Part shown: positions 55,863-64,000 of the stretch, in pieces
Layout: every line of letters begins with the position of its first letter
How positions within the stretch are numbered: position 1 is the stretch's first letter
From: Sphingobacterium sp. UBA4616
Lineage (GTDB): Bacteria; Bacteroidota; Bacteroidia; Sphingobacteriales; Sphingobacteriaceae
DNA: 64,000 nt
Assembly: GCA_002386525.1 (NCBI GenBank)
Contig: DGIS01000005.1
Location: 1-64,000, forward strand
Reading direction: 5' to 3'
Program-made: the position numbers and the translations under genes
The notes under the pieces: generated by a model
Database searches by the model: none
What the model saw: only the letters and a program-made list of their open reading frames with translations
What the model was told of the DNA's origin: nothing

Positions 55863-56438
55863 ATGCTTGAACAATTTAAAAAACACCTGGATAAATTTAT
55901 AAAAATTTCCGATGATGAATTTGTCGAGATAACCGGATATTTCGAGCGGCAGCGGTTAAAGAAGAAAGAAAACCTATTGACTGAAGGGCAGATTTGCAAA
56001 GCCAATTATTTTGTGCTGGATGGAATACTTCGAAAATTTTTCATTAACGAAAAGGGTGTACAGCAGACAACAGAATTCGCGATTGAAAACTGGTGGATGA
56101 CAGAGACCTTCTCTTATATAAATCAGACCGCCACAGAGTTTTACATCCAGGCTGTACATCCAACGGAAGTCCTGGTCATTCGCCAGCAAGCCTATGATGA
56201 ACTGCTCGAGAAGCACCCGGTCTTGGAAAAGTATTTTCGCATGGTGTACCAAAAAGCGTATGCCGCAGCACAGATGCGTATCAAGTTTCTTTATGAATAT
56301 TCCAGGGAGGAGCTATACCGTCAATTTCTCAAAAACCAGCCTGCATTCCTTCAGCGCGTACCTCAATATCTCGTGGCTTCCTATCTAGGCTTTACACCCG
56401 AGTATCTCAGCGAAATCCGAAAAAAAAATTTTTCTTAA
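55863..56438 (+). CDS. Crp/Fnr-family regulator
   Basis: A 191-aa protein: a cyclic-nucleotide-binding-like beta barrel (KKKENLLTEGQICKANYFVLDG, then LRKFFINEKGVQQTTEFAIE) and a short C-terminal HTH (PQYLVASYLGFTPEYLSEIRKK). It is typical of the Bacteroidota Crp-like regulators that control an adjacent stress or peroxidase-type gene. The AhpD-like gene follows 66 bp later on the same strand. Confidence 0.88.
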   Translation: MLEQFKKHLDKFIKISDDEFVEITGYFERQRLKKKENLLTEGQICKANYFVLDGILRKFFINEKGVQQTTEFAIENWWMTETFSYINQTATEFYIQAVHPTEVLVIRQQAYDELLEKHPVLEKYFRMVYQKAYAAAQMRIKFLYEYSREELYRQFLKNQPAFLQRVPQYLVASYLGFTPEYLSEIRKKNFS

Positions 56439-56504
56439 ACCCGTTTAAGTTTTTCCGGTTCTCCATTTTCCAATTTTGTAGTAGCAAAACAAAAAATAAG
56501 AAAC

Positions 56505-56948
56505 ATGGAAAAACGAATCAACATCAGCACAACAGAACCGCAGGCCTTCAAAGCAATGTTGGGATTGGAAGGTTATCTTTCAAAAATTCACATCGCGCAA
56601 ACGCTTAAAGAGCTCGTCAAAATACGTGCATCACAGATCAACAACTGTGCGTATTGTATCAGCATGCACACCAAGGATGCCATTAAAAACGGTGAAAGAG
56701 CCGAGCGTATCTTTTTGTTGAGTGCCTGGAGGGAAGCTACCAGATTTTTTACCGAAGAGGAGCAGACCATACTGGCAATGACAGAGGAAATAACCCTTAT
56801 CCACCAGCAGGGATTAAGTGAAGAAACCTACAGCAAGGCGACGCAATTTTTTACTGAAAATCAGATTGCTCAGATCATTATGCTCATCGTGACCATCAAT
56901 GGATGGAATCGGATTGCCTTGAGTACGCATCTGCAAATAGAAGATTAA
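56505..56948 (+). CDS. Carboxymuconolactone decarboxylase (AhpD-like) protein
   Basis: A 147-aa protein with the CxxC-x3-H site in NNCAYCISMHTKDAIKNGE (about residues 46-64), typical of AhpD-like peroxidase partners. It probably acts in peroxide or redox stress. It lies right behind a Crp/Fnr regulator gene that likely controls it. Confidence 0.9.
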   Translation: MEKRINISTTEPQAFKAMLGLEGYLSKIHIAQTLKELVKIRASQINNCAYCISMHTKDAIKNGERAERIFLLSAWREATRFFTEEEQTILAMTEEITLIHQQGLSEETYSKATQFFTENQIAQIIMLIVTINGWNRIALSTHLQIED

Positions 56949-56994
56949 ACATGAGTAGTACAGGGAGCTGTAGCAATAATCAAGAAGTATTTCT

Positions 56995-57549
56995 TTAGCT
57001 CCCTTTATTTAATTTAGAATAGACCACGGTATCAAGAAACTTGCCGTTATAAAATTCATTTTCTTTAAAATAAGCTTCTTTTACAAAACCGCATTTTTCG
57101 AGTACGGCGCATGAAGCTATATTTTCGGGATCGACCACAGCTTCAATGGAATGAAGTCCCATCGCTTTAAAGCCGTAGTTGACAACCGCCGCAATTGCTT
57201 CGGTAACATAACCCTTCCCCTGAAACTCCGGAAGCAGCATATAGCCAATCTCTGCGCGATAATGCTCCGGTTTAATGTAGTAAAAGCCTATTGTGCCAAT
57301 CATGGTAGGGTCACCCTTGACGGTGATCATCCAATTGATCATTTCATTGGCTGCAATTTTTTCATCCGTCAGCCGCAGAAACTCGGCGATCTCGTCTAGT
57401 GAAGTGGCCGGCGGGCGTGGGATGTATTTCATAATCTGCTCGTCAGCGCGTAAGCGATAGAGCTGCTGTATATCTGTTGCATCTGCCCGTCTCAGGGTTA
57501 ACCTGTCGGTGTGTAGTTCAGGAAATGCAGTGAAATCTAGTGTTAACAT
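56995..57549 (-). CDS. GNAT N-acetyltransferase (RimJ/RimL-like)
   Basis: A 184-aa protein. It has LHTDRLTLRRADATDIQQLY, then IGTIGFYYIKPEHYRAEIGYMLLPEFQGKGYVTEA with the Q/RxxGxG acetyl-CoA loop, and ASCAVLEKCGFVKEAYF near the end. This is the ribosomal-protein-alanine acetyltransferase type; the substrate is unknown. It converges with the AhpD-like gene. Confidence 0.88.
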   Translation of the reverse strand: MLTLDFTAFPELHTDRLTLRRADATDIQQLYRLRADEQIMKYIPRPPATSLDEIAEFLRLTDEKIAANEMINWMITVKGDPTMIGTIGFYYIKPEHYRAEIGYMLLPEFQGKGYVTEAIAAVVNYGFKAMGLHSIEAVVDPENIASCAVLEKCGFVKEAYFKENEFYNGKFLDTVVYSKLNKGS

Positions 57550-57625
57550 GGCCTGTATAGTTTGTTGTCGTTAAATTAGGACGTGTATTTTTTAATAGAA
57601 CTACACTGAAGCGCTGCGTCAGGGG

Positions 57626-58234
57626 CTAAGGCTTTGCATAGGGGAGTCTTTCAATGCGCGTTGTGGTATGGTAGCTGTCAAGTCCGCTGGTGGTTACTGA
57701 ACCGGCTTCTTCGATATCAATATAGCCATCTTCCTTGACATACGTATCCGGCACCAGCACCGTTGTAATCTGCCCAATGACCAAGGTCGTACCGTTTAGC
57801 TCAATGGCTGTTTGCTGCACAAAATTACAGGCAAATTTAAGTGTACTTTCGCGCACAAAAGGAGCGGGGATGTTTTCCAGGTATTCGGGGGTGAGCCCAA
57901 CCTGTTCAAATTCGCTCACGCCTTTTGGATACTTGGCGCTGCACTGGTGCGCCTGTTGTACGAATGCAGGTGAAACATGATTAATGGTATAACATTGCTG
58001 TTCCAGAATATTATCCAATGTACTGCTAAAAGGAGTGGCCGGCCGAAGGATAATACCACAAAGTGCAGGATCTGCGCCCAGGTGGAATAAGCTACTGAAC
58101 GTAGCTAAATTTTCACTTCCGTCGCTGTTGTTGGTGCCGATCAGTACCAGGCTTTTAAACCCGCCCAGTGAATTGATAAAGTTGGCCCTGTATCTTCTTT
58201 CAAATGCAGCAATGGCGTCTTTAGTATAAATCAT
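57626..58234 (-). CDS. Flavin reductase-like (FMN-binding split-barrel) protein
   Basis: 202 aa from the ATG at 58234 (MIYTKDAIAAFERRYRANF); a longer frame to 58369 lacks support. The FMN-binding split barrel has SLVLIGTNNSDGSENLATFSSLFHLGADPALCGIILRP and YTINHVSPAFVQQAH. It likely uses FMN to transfer electrons. It is divergent from the membrane-protein gene at 58509. Confidence 0.83.
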   Translation of the reverse strand: MIYTKDAIAAFERRYRANFINSLGGFKSLVLIGTNNSDGSENLATFSSLFHLGADPALCGIILRPATPFSSTLDNILEQQCYTINHVSPAFVQQAHQCSAKYPKGVSEFEQVGLTPEYLENIPAPFVRESTLKFACNFVQQTAIELNGTTLVIGQITTVLVPDTYVKEDGYIDIEEAGSVTTSGLDSYHTTTRIERLPYAKP

Positions 58235-58508
58235 CGTGTCTAAATGCTTATGTTCAATTTTCAGCGACCCTGTGTAACAGCCTCCTGCACAGGAAGCTAC
58301 ATAAAGCTGATATGATATACTAATAGTGCTTTCTGGCGCTAACAGGTTATCACCGTTAAATTGATGCATAAATATACTACAAACATCGATTGCAACATCA
58401 TGTTTACAAAAACTTTTGCTATGGCAATGTTACATTCGCGTAGTACGTCATTGTTTATATTTGTAGCGTATGCAGATCAAATTGCATGCATTAGACGTAA
58501 TACAACCT

Positions 58509-58874
58509 ATGTTAAGACGAGTCATATTTCAATTTCTCTTACTGGTGAGTGCGATGCTGCTAGTTGTAAAGCCTTTGATCGGCTTTTCACTCTACCATCA
58601 GGCAAAAGCGCAGGGCGAGAATGAATTTATCACCGTTATCAAAGCCTTTAGTAAACGCAAACAGGAATATTTGGACTGGGTGGATGCAAAGGATGGTGTG
58701 TGCCTGACGCTATCTCCCGTCCGCCACTTTGTGGCCAAAGTGAAGGAGTTTTTCATCACTCATTTTTTTAACACTTTTGTTCCAAATTTCGACGCGTTTT
58801 CTACCGGGCACTTCCTGTCTAAGATATTGCCGCTAGAACGGCTTTACCTGCGTAATCTCCAGCTCACCTTATGA
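58509..58874 (+). CDS. Small membrane-anchored hypothetical protein before the efflux operon
   Basis: 121 aa from the ATG at 58509 (MLRRVIFQFLLLVSAMLLV), with one N-terminal membrane segment and a soluble tail. No family is recognised. It is 78 bp upstream of the TolC-like gene and may be the first gene of the efflux operon. Confidence 0.6.
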   Translation: MLRRVIFQFLLLVSAMLLVVKPLIGFSLYHQAKAQGENEFITVIKAFSKRKQEYLDWVDAKDGVCLTLSPVRHFVAKVKEFFITHFFNTFVPNFDAFSTGHFLSKILPLERLYLRNLQLTL

Positions 58875-58952
58875 TAAAAAAGCCATTTTAATCGTATGCA
58901 ATGGTTCCCCGTGGGACTACAGACATTCATTTATTTAAAATAAGCTTTTTAT

Positions 58953-60341
58953 ATGTTTCAGAAACTTGTCCTTATGGGGCATGTGCTGCTCTGCTGTAGC
59001 CTATTGGGCTACGGTCAGGAGCGTCATGTGCCTATCAAACTCAACGAACTGCTCGCTTCGGTAACGCAGCATGCGCCCTCTTTGCGGACCGACTACGTGC
59101 GTACACAGGTACAGCAGGCCCGTGCCGCCGAAGTGAAAAATAACCGTCTGCCAAGCCTCCAGCTGTCGTATCAGGCAGATGTCGGATCCAATAATAATGT
59201 ACCGGGGCCTTACTTCGGATTTGGCCTCGTGCCTACCAACAATGGCGGTATCCGCGCCGATAATAAGTATCAGGCGGTGAGCAGCAATCTTGGCATCGCA
59301 GCTTTCCAGTGGGAACTGTATAACTTTGGTCAATTCAACGCCCAGGACGCACTCGCCCAGTCGGAGGTAAACGTCGAAAACCGCCGTTTTGATCAGTCTA
59401 AATACGACTTACAGTCTTTTACCATCTATAGTTACCTGCAATTATTAAAGCTGCACGACCTGATCGGTATTCAGTCGCGCAGCATCGCCCGTAACCAGGA
59501 AATCCGCCAATCGATATTTGCACTCGTCAAAAGTGGTATCCGGGCGGGGGTAGATACCAGTATGGCCGATGCCGAAATATCGCGGAGCCAGCTTAGCCTC
59601 ATCGAGCTGGACAATCAGCAGCAGCAGTTGCAGATTCAGCTGGCCACGCTGGCGGGAATATCGCCAGCTCAGATTGTAGCCGATACCACGGCCGAAAAGA
59701 TTCTTTTTGAGCAGGTCAAGAATGCCCCCATTGCGCTCGATGGTGGCCGACAGCATCCGATGGTCGCCTATTATAATGCATTGTTCGATAAGACCAAGAT
59801 GGAAGAAAAGCTGGTTGCCAGCAGCTACCGCCCCAAGCTGTTCCTCTCCGGCGCAGTCTGGGGAAGGGCTTCCAGTGTCAATAGCGACAATAGCTATGGA
59901 TCGCTCGCCGATGGCTTTGGCTTGCGGCGTGGCAATTACCTCGTTGGCCTGGGCATCAACTACAACCTATTCGACCTGCGCCGCAAAAAGGTAAAACTCA
60001 ATACGCAGCGCCTTATGGTGGATGAGGCGGGCCAGAAACTACAGGAACAACAGGCCAACATTGCCATGAATATCGCACAGTCGGCCGCCGAAGTGGAAAC
60101 TGCCGGAAGACGGCTCAAGGAAATACCGCGTCAGACCAAGGCTGCAAATGCCGCCTACCGTCAGAAGTTTTCCCTCTACAAAAACGGTCTCATCGACATC
60201 GTGGAGGTTAACGTAGCCCAGAACATGCTCTATCAGGCAGAGCGCGATTACATCACGGCCAAGTACAATTATTACCTGGCATTGTTTCACCAGGTGGTGG
60301 CACAGAACAATGTCGATGGCTTTCTTCAACTTTTTAACTAA
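58953..60341 (+). CDS. TolC-family outer-membrane efflux protein
   Basis: A 462-aa protein with a signal peptide (VLMGHVLLCCSLLGYGQ), two OEP repeats of long helices (DYVRTQVQQARAAEVKNNRLPSLQLSYQ; second half ending KYNYYLALFHQVVAQNN) and Gln/Ala-rich coiled coils. It forms the outer channel of the RND pump whose inner-membrane subunit starts 6 bp later. Confidence 0.92.
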   Translation: MFQKLVLMGHVLLCCSLLGYGQERHVPIKLNELLASVTQHAPSLRTDYVRTQVQQARAAEVKNNRLPSLQLSYQADVGSNNNVPGPYFGFGLVPTNNGGIRADNKYQAVSSNLGIAAFQWELYNFGQFNAQDALAQSEVNVENRRFDQSKYDLQSFTIYSYLQLLKLHDLIGIQSRSIARNQEIRQSIFALVKSGIRAGVDTSMADAEISRSQLSLIELDNQQQQLQIQLATLAGISPAQIVADTTAEKILFEQVKNAPIALDGGRQHPMVAYYNALFDKTKMEEKLVASSYRPKLFLSGAVWGRASSVNSDNSYGSLADGFGLRRGNYLVGLGINYNLFDLRRKKVKLNTQRLMVDEAGQKLQEQQANIAMNIAQSAAEVETAGRRLKEIPRQTKAANAAYRQKFSLYKNGLIDIVEVNVAQNMLYQAERDYITAKYNYYLALFHQVVAQNNVDGFLQLFN

Positions 60342-60347
60342 TCACTT

Positions 60348-63300
60348 ATGTCACTAGTCACAGCTGCTTTACGAAGGCCCATTACCACGGTGATCATCAC
60401 GCTGAGCCTGTTGCTCTTTTCGGTGCTCGCTGTACTGAAAATACCGATAGATATCTTTCCGCAGCTCAATTCGCCGACAATTTACGTCATCGAATCATAC
60501 GGCGGAATGTCCCCGCAGCAAATGGAAGGTTTCTTCTCCTCGCGGATGCAGGATCAGTTTCTGTATGTAAATGGAATCAAGAATATATCCGCCAAAAATA
60601 TTCAGGGCCTCACCCTCCTGAAACTTAGTTTTTACGAAAACACCGATATGGCCGAGGCCTCGGCGCAGGTGGCGCTGCAGGTAAACCGGGCCATGAAGTT
60701 TTTCCCGCCTGGAGCCTTGCCACCACAGGTGGTCCGTTTTGATGCCTCTTCACTACCGGTGGGGCAGCTGGTTCTTTCGTCGAAAACCAGAAGCCTCAAA
60801 GAGATCTACGATATGGCGAGCACGCTGGTACGGCCCACATTTTCGTCGGTACCGGGACTCTCGGCTCCGCCGCCCTTCGGCGCCAACTCCAGAACGATCA
60901 CGGTGAATGTAGACCCCAATAAACTGCGGAGCTACAACCTCACCGCAGATGAGGTGGTGATGGCCTTGTCCAAATTCAACGTGATGTCGCCATCGGGTAA
61001 CCTGCACCTCAATAATACGATGTACGTAACCACCATCAATTCATTGATCAAGAATGTGGTCGACTTCGCCGATATCCCTATTCTTACAAAAAATGGGATT
61101 CCGATTTACATCAAAGATGTGGCACGGGTATCGGATGCTTCGGACGTGACCGTAAGTTACGCCCTGATCAACGGGCGGCGCTCGGTTTATATTCCTGCCG
61201 TCAAGACATCGGATGCATCTACCTGGGCCGTGGTGAGCAACCTCAAAGCCAAATTGCCCGAAATCCAGAATCTGCTGCCGGAGGATGTCAAGGTGTCTTA
61301 TGAGTTTGACCAGTCCGTGGCCGTAATGAATTCGGTGCAGAGTCTTTTGCACGAAGGTGGGCTCGGTGCTTTGCTTACCGGCCTGATGGTACTCTTGTTT
61401 CTGCGCGACTGGCGAAGCAGCCTCATCGTCATTGTAACCATACCGGTGTCCATTCTGATCGGCGTACTGCTGCTCACCTTGTTTGGCCAGACCATTAATA
61501 TTATGACCTTGAGCGGATTGGCACTGGCCATCGGTATTCTGGTCGATCAGGCCACGGTGACCATCGAAAGCATTCATCAGCATCAGGAACAAGGGGCACA
61601 CAAGCGTAAGGCCATCTATCAGGCCTGTCAGGAAATTGCGGTACCATTGCTTTTGATCCTGTTTTGTATTTTGGCCGTATTTGCACCTTCCTTTATGATG
61701 ACGGGCATACCGCGGGCGATGTTTCTGCCGCTCTCTTTGTCCATCGGATTGACCATGATCGCTTCTTATTTCATGGCGCAGACGCTGGTACCCATTCTAT
61801 CCAACTGGCTGCTCAAAGAGCATCACATTGGTCATTTCCAGTCGGATTCGCCTGGATTTTTCGATAAGATCAAAAAGCGGTATCGCTTTGGCCTGTATCG
61901 GTCCATGCGGCATAAGGGCAAAGTGATTGTCGGTTATCTGCTGTTCACGGTCGCTCTTGCAGCGGCAGCATTTATGTATATCGGCAAGGATATGATGCCC
62001 AAGGTCAACAATGGGCAGTTTCAGTTGCGCATCAAGGAACCGGATGGCACTAGGCTCGAACGTACCGAAGAGTCCGTCAAGCAGGTGCTCCAAGTAATCG
62101 ATAGCACGGTAAACCACCAGGTTGCCATCAGTTCGGCCTACGTCGGTCTGGTACCCAGCAGTTATGGGGTCAGTAACCTGTATGTATTTAATACCGGGAC
62201 GCATGAGGCGGTGATCCAGGTGAACCTCAATGCGGATTATCATGTCAATATGGATGAGCTTAAAGATGCCTTACGGCGTAACATCCACTTTAAACTGCCC
62301 AAATTGCGACTCAATTTTGAGCCTATTGATATGACCGAAAAGATTATGAGCCAGGGGGCGGCAACACCGATCGAAGTGCGCGTTGCCGGAAAGAAAATGG
62401 ACGAACTAAAGGTCTATGCCGATAAAGTGGTCAGCTCACTGCGGCATATCGACTATCTGCGCGATGTGCAGATTGCGCAGCCACTACGCTTGCCGACGAT
62501 TGCCATTGCCATCGACCGGCTCAAAGCCTCACAGCTTGGTCTGCAGATGGATGATATTGCGCGATCGGTAACTGCGAGTACCTCGTCCAGCCGATTTACG
62601 CAAAAGATCCAATGGCTCGACGAAAACAATACCTATACGTATCAGGTACAGGTGCAGGTACCGGAATATGTGATGAATACCATGGACGAACTGCGGGAGA
62701 TTCCGCTGGTAAAAGGGCAGCTCACGCCCACCTTGGGAGATATTGCCACGTTCAATACCCAATATGTACCGGGAGAGTATGACCGGCAGGGGCCAAGGCG
62801 GTATTTGACAGTGATGGCCAATATTCATCAAAAGGACCTGGGTACAGCAACGGCCGATGTGCAGCAGGCGATTCGCGAGCTTCCGGCACCGCCGCGCGGT
62901 GTTATGGTGGAAATGAAGGGGATGTCGACACTGTTGCTCGAGACCATGGGCAGTCTGCAGCTCGGTCTGGCCTGTGCTGTTGTTGTGATCTTTCTGCTGC
63001 TGGCCGCCAATTACCAAAGTGTCAAGCTTTCGCTGACGGCATTGGTGACTATTCCAGCCGTAATATTGGGCTCGCTGGCCATGCTTTTGCTCACAGGGTC
63101 TACACTCAACCTGCAGTCTTACATGGGCATGATTATGTCTACGGGGGTGTCGGTCGCCAATGCGATCCTGATCGTGTCCAATGCTGAAACGCTGCGGCTC
63201 GACTTTCGCAATGCCCGTACAGCGGCTTTGGCCAGTGCAACCACACGGCTGCGTCCCATCCTGATGACCAGTATGGCCATGATTGCCGGCATGATTCCCA

Positions 63301-63521
63301 TGGCCATGGGCATGGGTGAAACAGGCGAACAGGCAGCCCCGCTGGGCAGAGCCGTTATCGGCGGGCTGTTTGCATCCACCTTTGCCGCCCTTTTTGTATT
63401 GCCGCTGCTGTTTGTGTGGATGAAGGAAAAATCATCGTTTGATTCCGAATCCCTGTTGCCGCAGGACGAGCCCGATCATGGGTCTTTATCCATCGAAACC
63501 CATCCGCAGGAACTGCGATGA
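60348..63521 (+). CDS. RND-family efflux permease
   Basis: A 1057-aa inner-membrane permease with twelve membrane helices and two large periplasmic loops. The fourth-helix proton relay reads LAIGILVDQATVTIES and the tenth reads STGVSVANAILIVS. Compared with AcrB, the second Asp (VDDA) is Gln and the Lys of SAKNAIL is Val, features of the VDxATV subgroup. It exports drugs or other compounds with the TolC and adaptor partners on each side. Confidence 0.93.
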   Translation: MSLVTAALRRPITTVIITLSLLLFSVLAVLKIPIDIFPQLNSPTIYVIESYGGMSPQQMEGFFSSRMQDQFLYVNGIKNISAKNIQGLTLLKLSFYENTDMAEASAQVALQVNRAMKFFPPGALPPQVVRFDASSLPVGQLVLSSKTRSLKEIYDMASTLVRPTFSSVPGLSAPPPFGANSRTITVNVDPNKLRSYNLTADEVVMALSKFNVMSPSGNLHLNNTMYVTTINSLIKNVVDFADIPILTKNGIPIYIKDVARVSDASDVTVSYALINGRRSVYIPAVKTSDASTWAVVSNLKAKLPEIQNLLPEDVKVSYEFDQSVAVMNSVQSLLHEGGLGALLTGLMVLLFLRDWRSSLIVIVTIPVSILIGVLLLTLFGQTINIMTLSGLALAIGILVDQATVTIESIHQHQEQGAHKRKAIYQACQEIAVPLLLILFCILAVFAPSFMMTGIPRAMFLPLSLSIGLTMIASYFMAQTLVPILSNWLLKEHHIGHFQSDSPGFFDKIKKRYRFGLYRSMRHKGKVIVGYLLFTVALAAAAFMYIGKDMMPKVNNGQFQLRIKEPDGTRLERTEESVKQVLQVIDSTVNHQVAISSAYVGLVPSSYGVSNLYVFNTGTHEAVIQVNLNADYHVNMDELKDALRRNIHFKLPKLRLNFEPIDMTEKIMSQGAATPIEVRVAGKKMDELKVYADKVVSSLRHIDYLRDVQIAQPLRLPTIAIAIDRLKASQLGLQMDDIARSVTASTSSSRFTQKIQWLDENNTYTYQVQVQVPEYVMNTMDELREIPLVKGQLTPTLGDIATFNTQYVPGEYDRQGPRRYLTVMANIHQKDLGTATADVQQAIRELPAPPRGVMVEMKGMSTLLLETMGSLQLGLACAVVVIFLLLAANYQSVKLSLTALVTIPAVILGSLAMLLLTGSTLNLQSYMGMIMSTGVSVANAILIVSNAETLRLDFRNARTAALASATTRLRPILMTSMAMIAGMIPMAMGMGETGEQAAPLGRAVIGGLFASTFAALFVLPLLFVWMKEKSSFDSESLLPQDEPDHGSLSIETHPQELR

Positions 63522-63632
63522 TAAAGGCCGCAAGGGGATTGCAAAGGAAGAGAATAGTATTAAAGATAAAAACGCCAAAGGTATGCGGGCTGATTGAATG
63601 CGGCGCGCATGCCTTAAAGAAAATACCAAATC

Positions 63633-64000
63633 ATGAACAATAAAATAGAACGGATAAAAAAAACAGGCTTTATACTCGTGCTGGCAAGCTTACTTTCGGC
63701 TTGTGGTAACACCGAAAAGCCGATTGATCTGACGCCGAAAAATCCGGCTAAAGCCAGTACCTACCAGACCACCGTAATACAAGAAAAAGTAATGTCGAGC
63801 AGTGTACGCCTGCCCGGCAAACTCAAACCCTTTAACGAGGTAAATATCTATGCCAAGATGAACAGTTTTGTGAAGCATATCTATGTGGATAGAGGAACCC
63901 TTGTAAAAAAGGGACAGCTGCTGATGCAGTTGGAGGCACCCGAGATGTTGGCCGCGGTGCAAGCGGCGCATTCCCGCTTTGTACAGGCTCAGGAAACGGC
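63633..64000 (+). CDS. RND periplasmic adaptor (HlyD-like), partial
   Basis: The first 122 residues are visible: lipoprotein signal (FILVLASLLSACG), then SSVRLPGKLKPFNEVNIYAKMNSFVKHIYVDRGTLVKKGQLLMQLEAPEM, the lipoyl-type motif of membrane-fusion proteins. The gene continues past the window. It completes the tripartite efflux operon. Confidence 0.88.
   Translation, partial: MNNKIERIKKTGFILVLASLLSACGNTEKPIDLTPKNPAKASTYQTTVIQEKVMSSSVRLPGKLKPFNEVNIYAKMNSFVKHIYVDRGTLVKKGQLLMQLEAPEMLAAVQAAHSRFVQAQET

Overview
The window looks like a chromosome segment of a Bacteroidota bacterium, most likely Sphingobacteriaceae and Sphingobacterium-like. This is inferred from a SusC/SusD pair, a GLPGLI protein, CarboxypepD-reg outer-membrane barrels, BT4734-type and DUF6520-type proteins, and a promoter of the TTG-N20-TAnnTTTG form. 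No rRNA or tRNA gene was seen.

Layout. 1-0.92 kb: the end of an IS21 element. 1.1-16.4 kb, all on the minus strand: a class I lanthipeptide locus. It holds a sugar-transferase-like protein, a helical LanC-like protein, a kinase-like protein, a split dehydratase (LanB-N, then SpaB_C), a 63-aa precursor with a GG leader followed by a strong terminator/attenuator, LanC, an outer-membrane barrel with a GLPGLI partner, a C39-peptidase ABC exporter and an HlyD adaptor.

16.4-35.3 kb: a scrapyard of mobile and decayed DNA. It contains nuclease and metallo-beta-lactamase remnants, an IS3 remnant, a relic of a type II-C-like CRISPR array (46-nt repeat, 30-nt spacers), a broken zeta-toxin gene with an intact small partner, a roughly 1-kb direct duplication carrying an unknown 155-aa protein on both sides of an S8 lipoprotein protease, a doubly frameshifted IS21, a truncated relaxase, an intact two-gene operon of unknown type (654-aa helical protein plus 567-aa PD-(D/E)XK-like protein), an Abi fragment, and colliding IS66, IS21 and IS481 fragments.

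35.3-40.6 kb: a putative defence segment. It has an unknown-group reverse transcriptase, preceded by a predicted structured RNA whose promoter and 5' arm line up, a BT4734/primase-like gene, and a nuclease-helicase fusion with an XRE regulator. 40.6-41.5 kb: a gene-poor stretch rich in RNA-like secondary structure.

41.5-64 kb: ordinary chromosomal genes. These are a SusC-SusD-TlpA operon with DUF6520 and MauE/DoxX genes, AraC and LytTR-like regulators, a PfkB sugar kinase, an arsenic-resistance operon with two near-identical ArsR-type operators, Crp/AhpD-like, GNAT and flavin-reductase genes, and an RND efflux operon cut by the window end.

The best candidates for undescribed biology are the reverse transcriptase with its upstream RNA (35.3-37.3 kb), the two-gene operon at 28.0-31.7 kb, the structured RNA at 40.68-40.91 kb, and the kinase/LanC-like/sugar-transferase trio in the lanthipeptide locus.
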